The notes beneath the pieces were generated by a model. That model was not told the origin of the DNA, made no database searches, and saw only the letters and a list, made by a program, of their open reading frames with translations. DNA of 64,000 bases. It comes from Salinimonas iocasae (GTDB lineage: Bacteria; Pseudomonadota; Gammaproteobacteria; Enterobacterales; Alteromonadaceae). The stretch spans positions 868,001 through 932,000 of the forward strand of contig NZ_CP039852.1 of the NCBI RefSeq assembly GCF_006228385.1. Direction: 5' to 3'. Positions 63,980 to 64,000 of this stretch are shown one piece after another (within the stretch, counting starts at the first letter, position 1; every line of letters starts with the position of its first letter). A program made the position numbers and the translations under genes.

Positions 63980-64000
63980 TCACACCTCCTACTGCGCCTG

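Overview
The window looks like the chromosome of a marine gammaproteobacterium, most likely an Alteromonadaceae (Alteromonas or Salinimonas-like). I infer this from the gene orders lptG-lptF / pepA-holC-valS, DUF4124-ntrB-ntrC below glnA and opposite typA, and mepM-anmK / tyrS, from a large TonB receptor next to two flavin halogenase-like genes, and from the rraB, DUF2798, DUF2721 and choice-of-anchor H type proteins. No rRNA operon, insertion sequence or CRISPR array is visible.

Left end (about 1-5.8 kb): the tail of a genomic island abutting tRNA-Leu(CAA). It holds the 3' part of a tandem AAA+ ATPase gene, a DUF6641 gene, a DUF2787 gene, a small RNase H1 N-terminal-like (viroplasmin) protein, a membrane-anchored Mrr-like nuclease with a zinc ribbon, and a translationally coupled HipA-like kinase plus unknown partner. 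The island meets an intact tRNA-Leu on the minus strand. A 41-bp copy of the tRNA 5' half sits 125 bp upstream and keeps the better promoter; an imperfect copy of the tRNA 3' end lies about 110 bp downstream.

6-14 kb is housekeeping: an RDD membrane protein, the LPS exporter permeases lptF/lptG, pepA, holC and valS. 14-20.5 kb holds a hybrid histidine kinase overlapping a Tat-exported solute-binding protein (a possible extracytoplasmic sensor pair), a sortable surface protein, rraB and a PlsC acyltransferase. 20.7-27 kb holds an Hpt/HD-GYP fusion, an NhaR-like LysR regulator, and a type I secretion-like trio (ABC exporter, HlyD adaptor, TolC channel) whose ABC ATPase domain has lost its nucleotide-binding motifs. 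27-33 kb is a TonB-dependent receptor with two overlapping tryptophan-halogenase-family genes and a candidate operator.

33-40 kb is the nitrogen-control block (ntrC, ntrB, DUF4124, glnA) with a recognisable NtrC site and sigma-54 promoter for glnA, followed by divergent typA. 40-54 kb mixes metabolism and envelope genes: a single-domain response regulator, a PatB/MalY C-S lyase, an Nramp-like transporter lacking the metal-binding motif, hemJ, a ClC transporter, a coiled-coil membrane protein, erpA, a GST, a hydroxyacid dehydrogenase, a long PLP enzyme, anmK and mepM. 54-64 kb holds tyrS, a coupled DUF2721-GNAT-FAD oxidoreductase operon, a rhodanese lipoprotein, the mtnN-cbiB-btuF cluster, DUF2726, a small secreted protein and gltD.

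The least conventional items are the catalytically degenerate ABC exporter trio, the kinase pair in the island, the rearranged tRNA-Leu junction, the sensor/binding-protein pair, and the Hpt-HD-GYP fusion.
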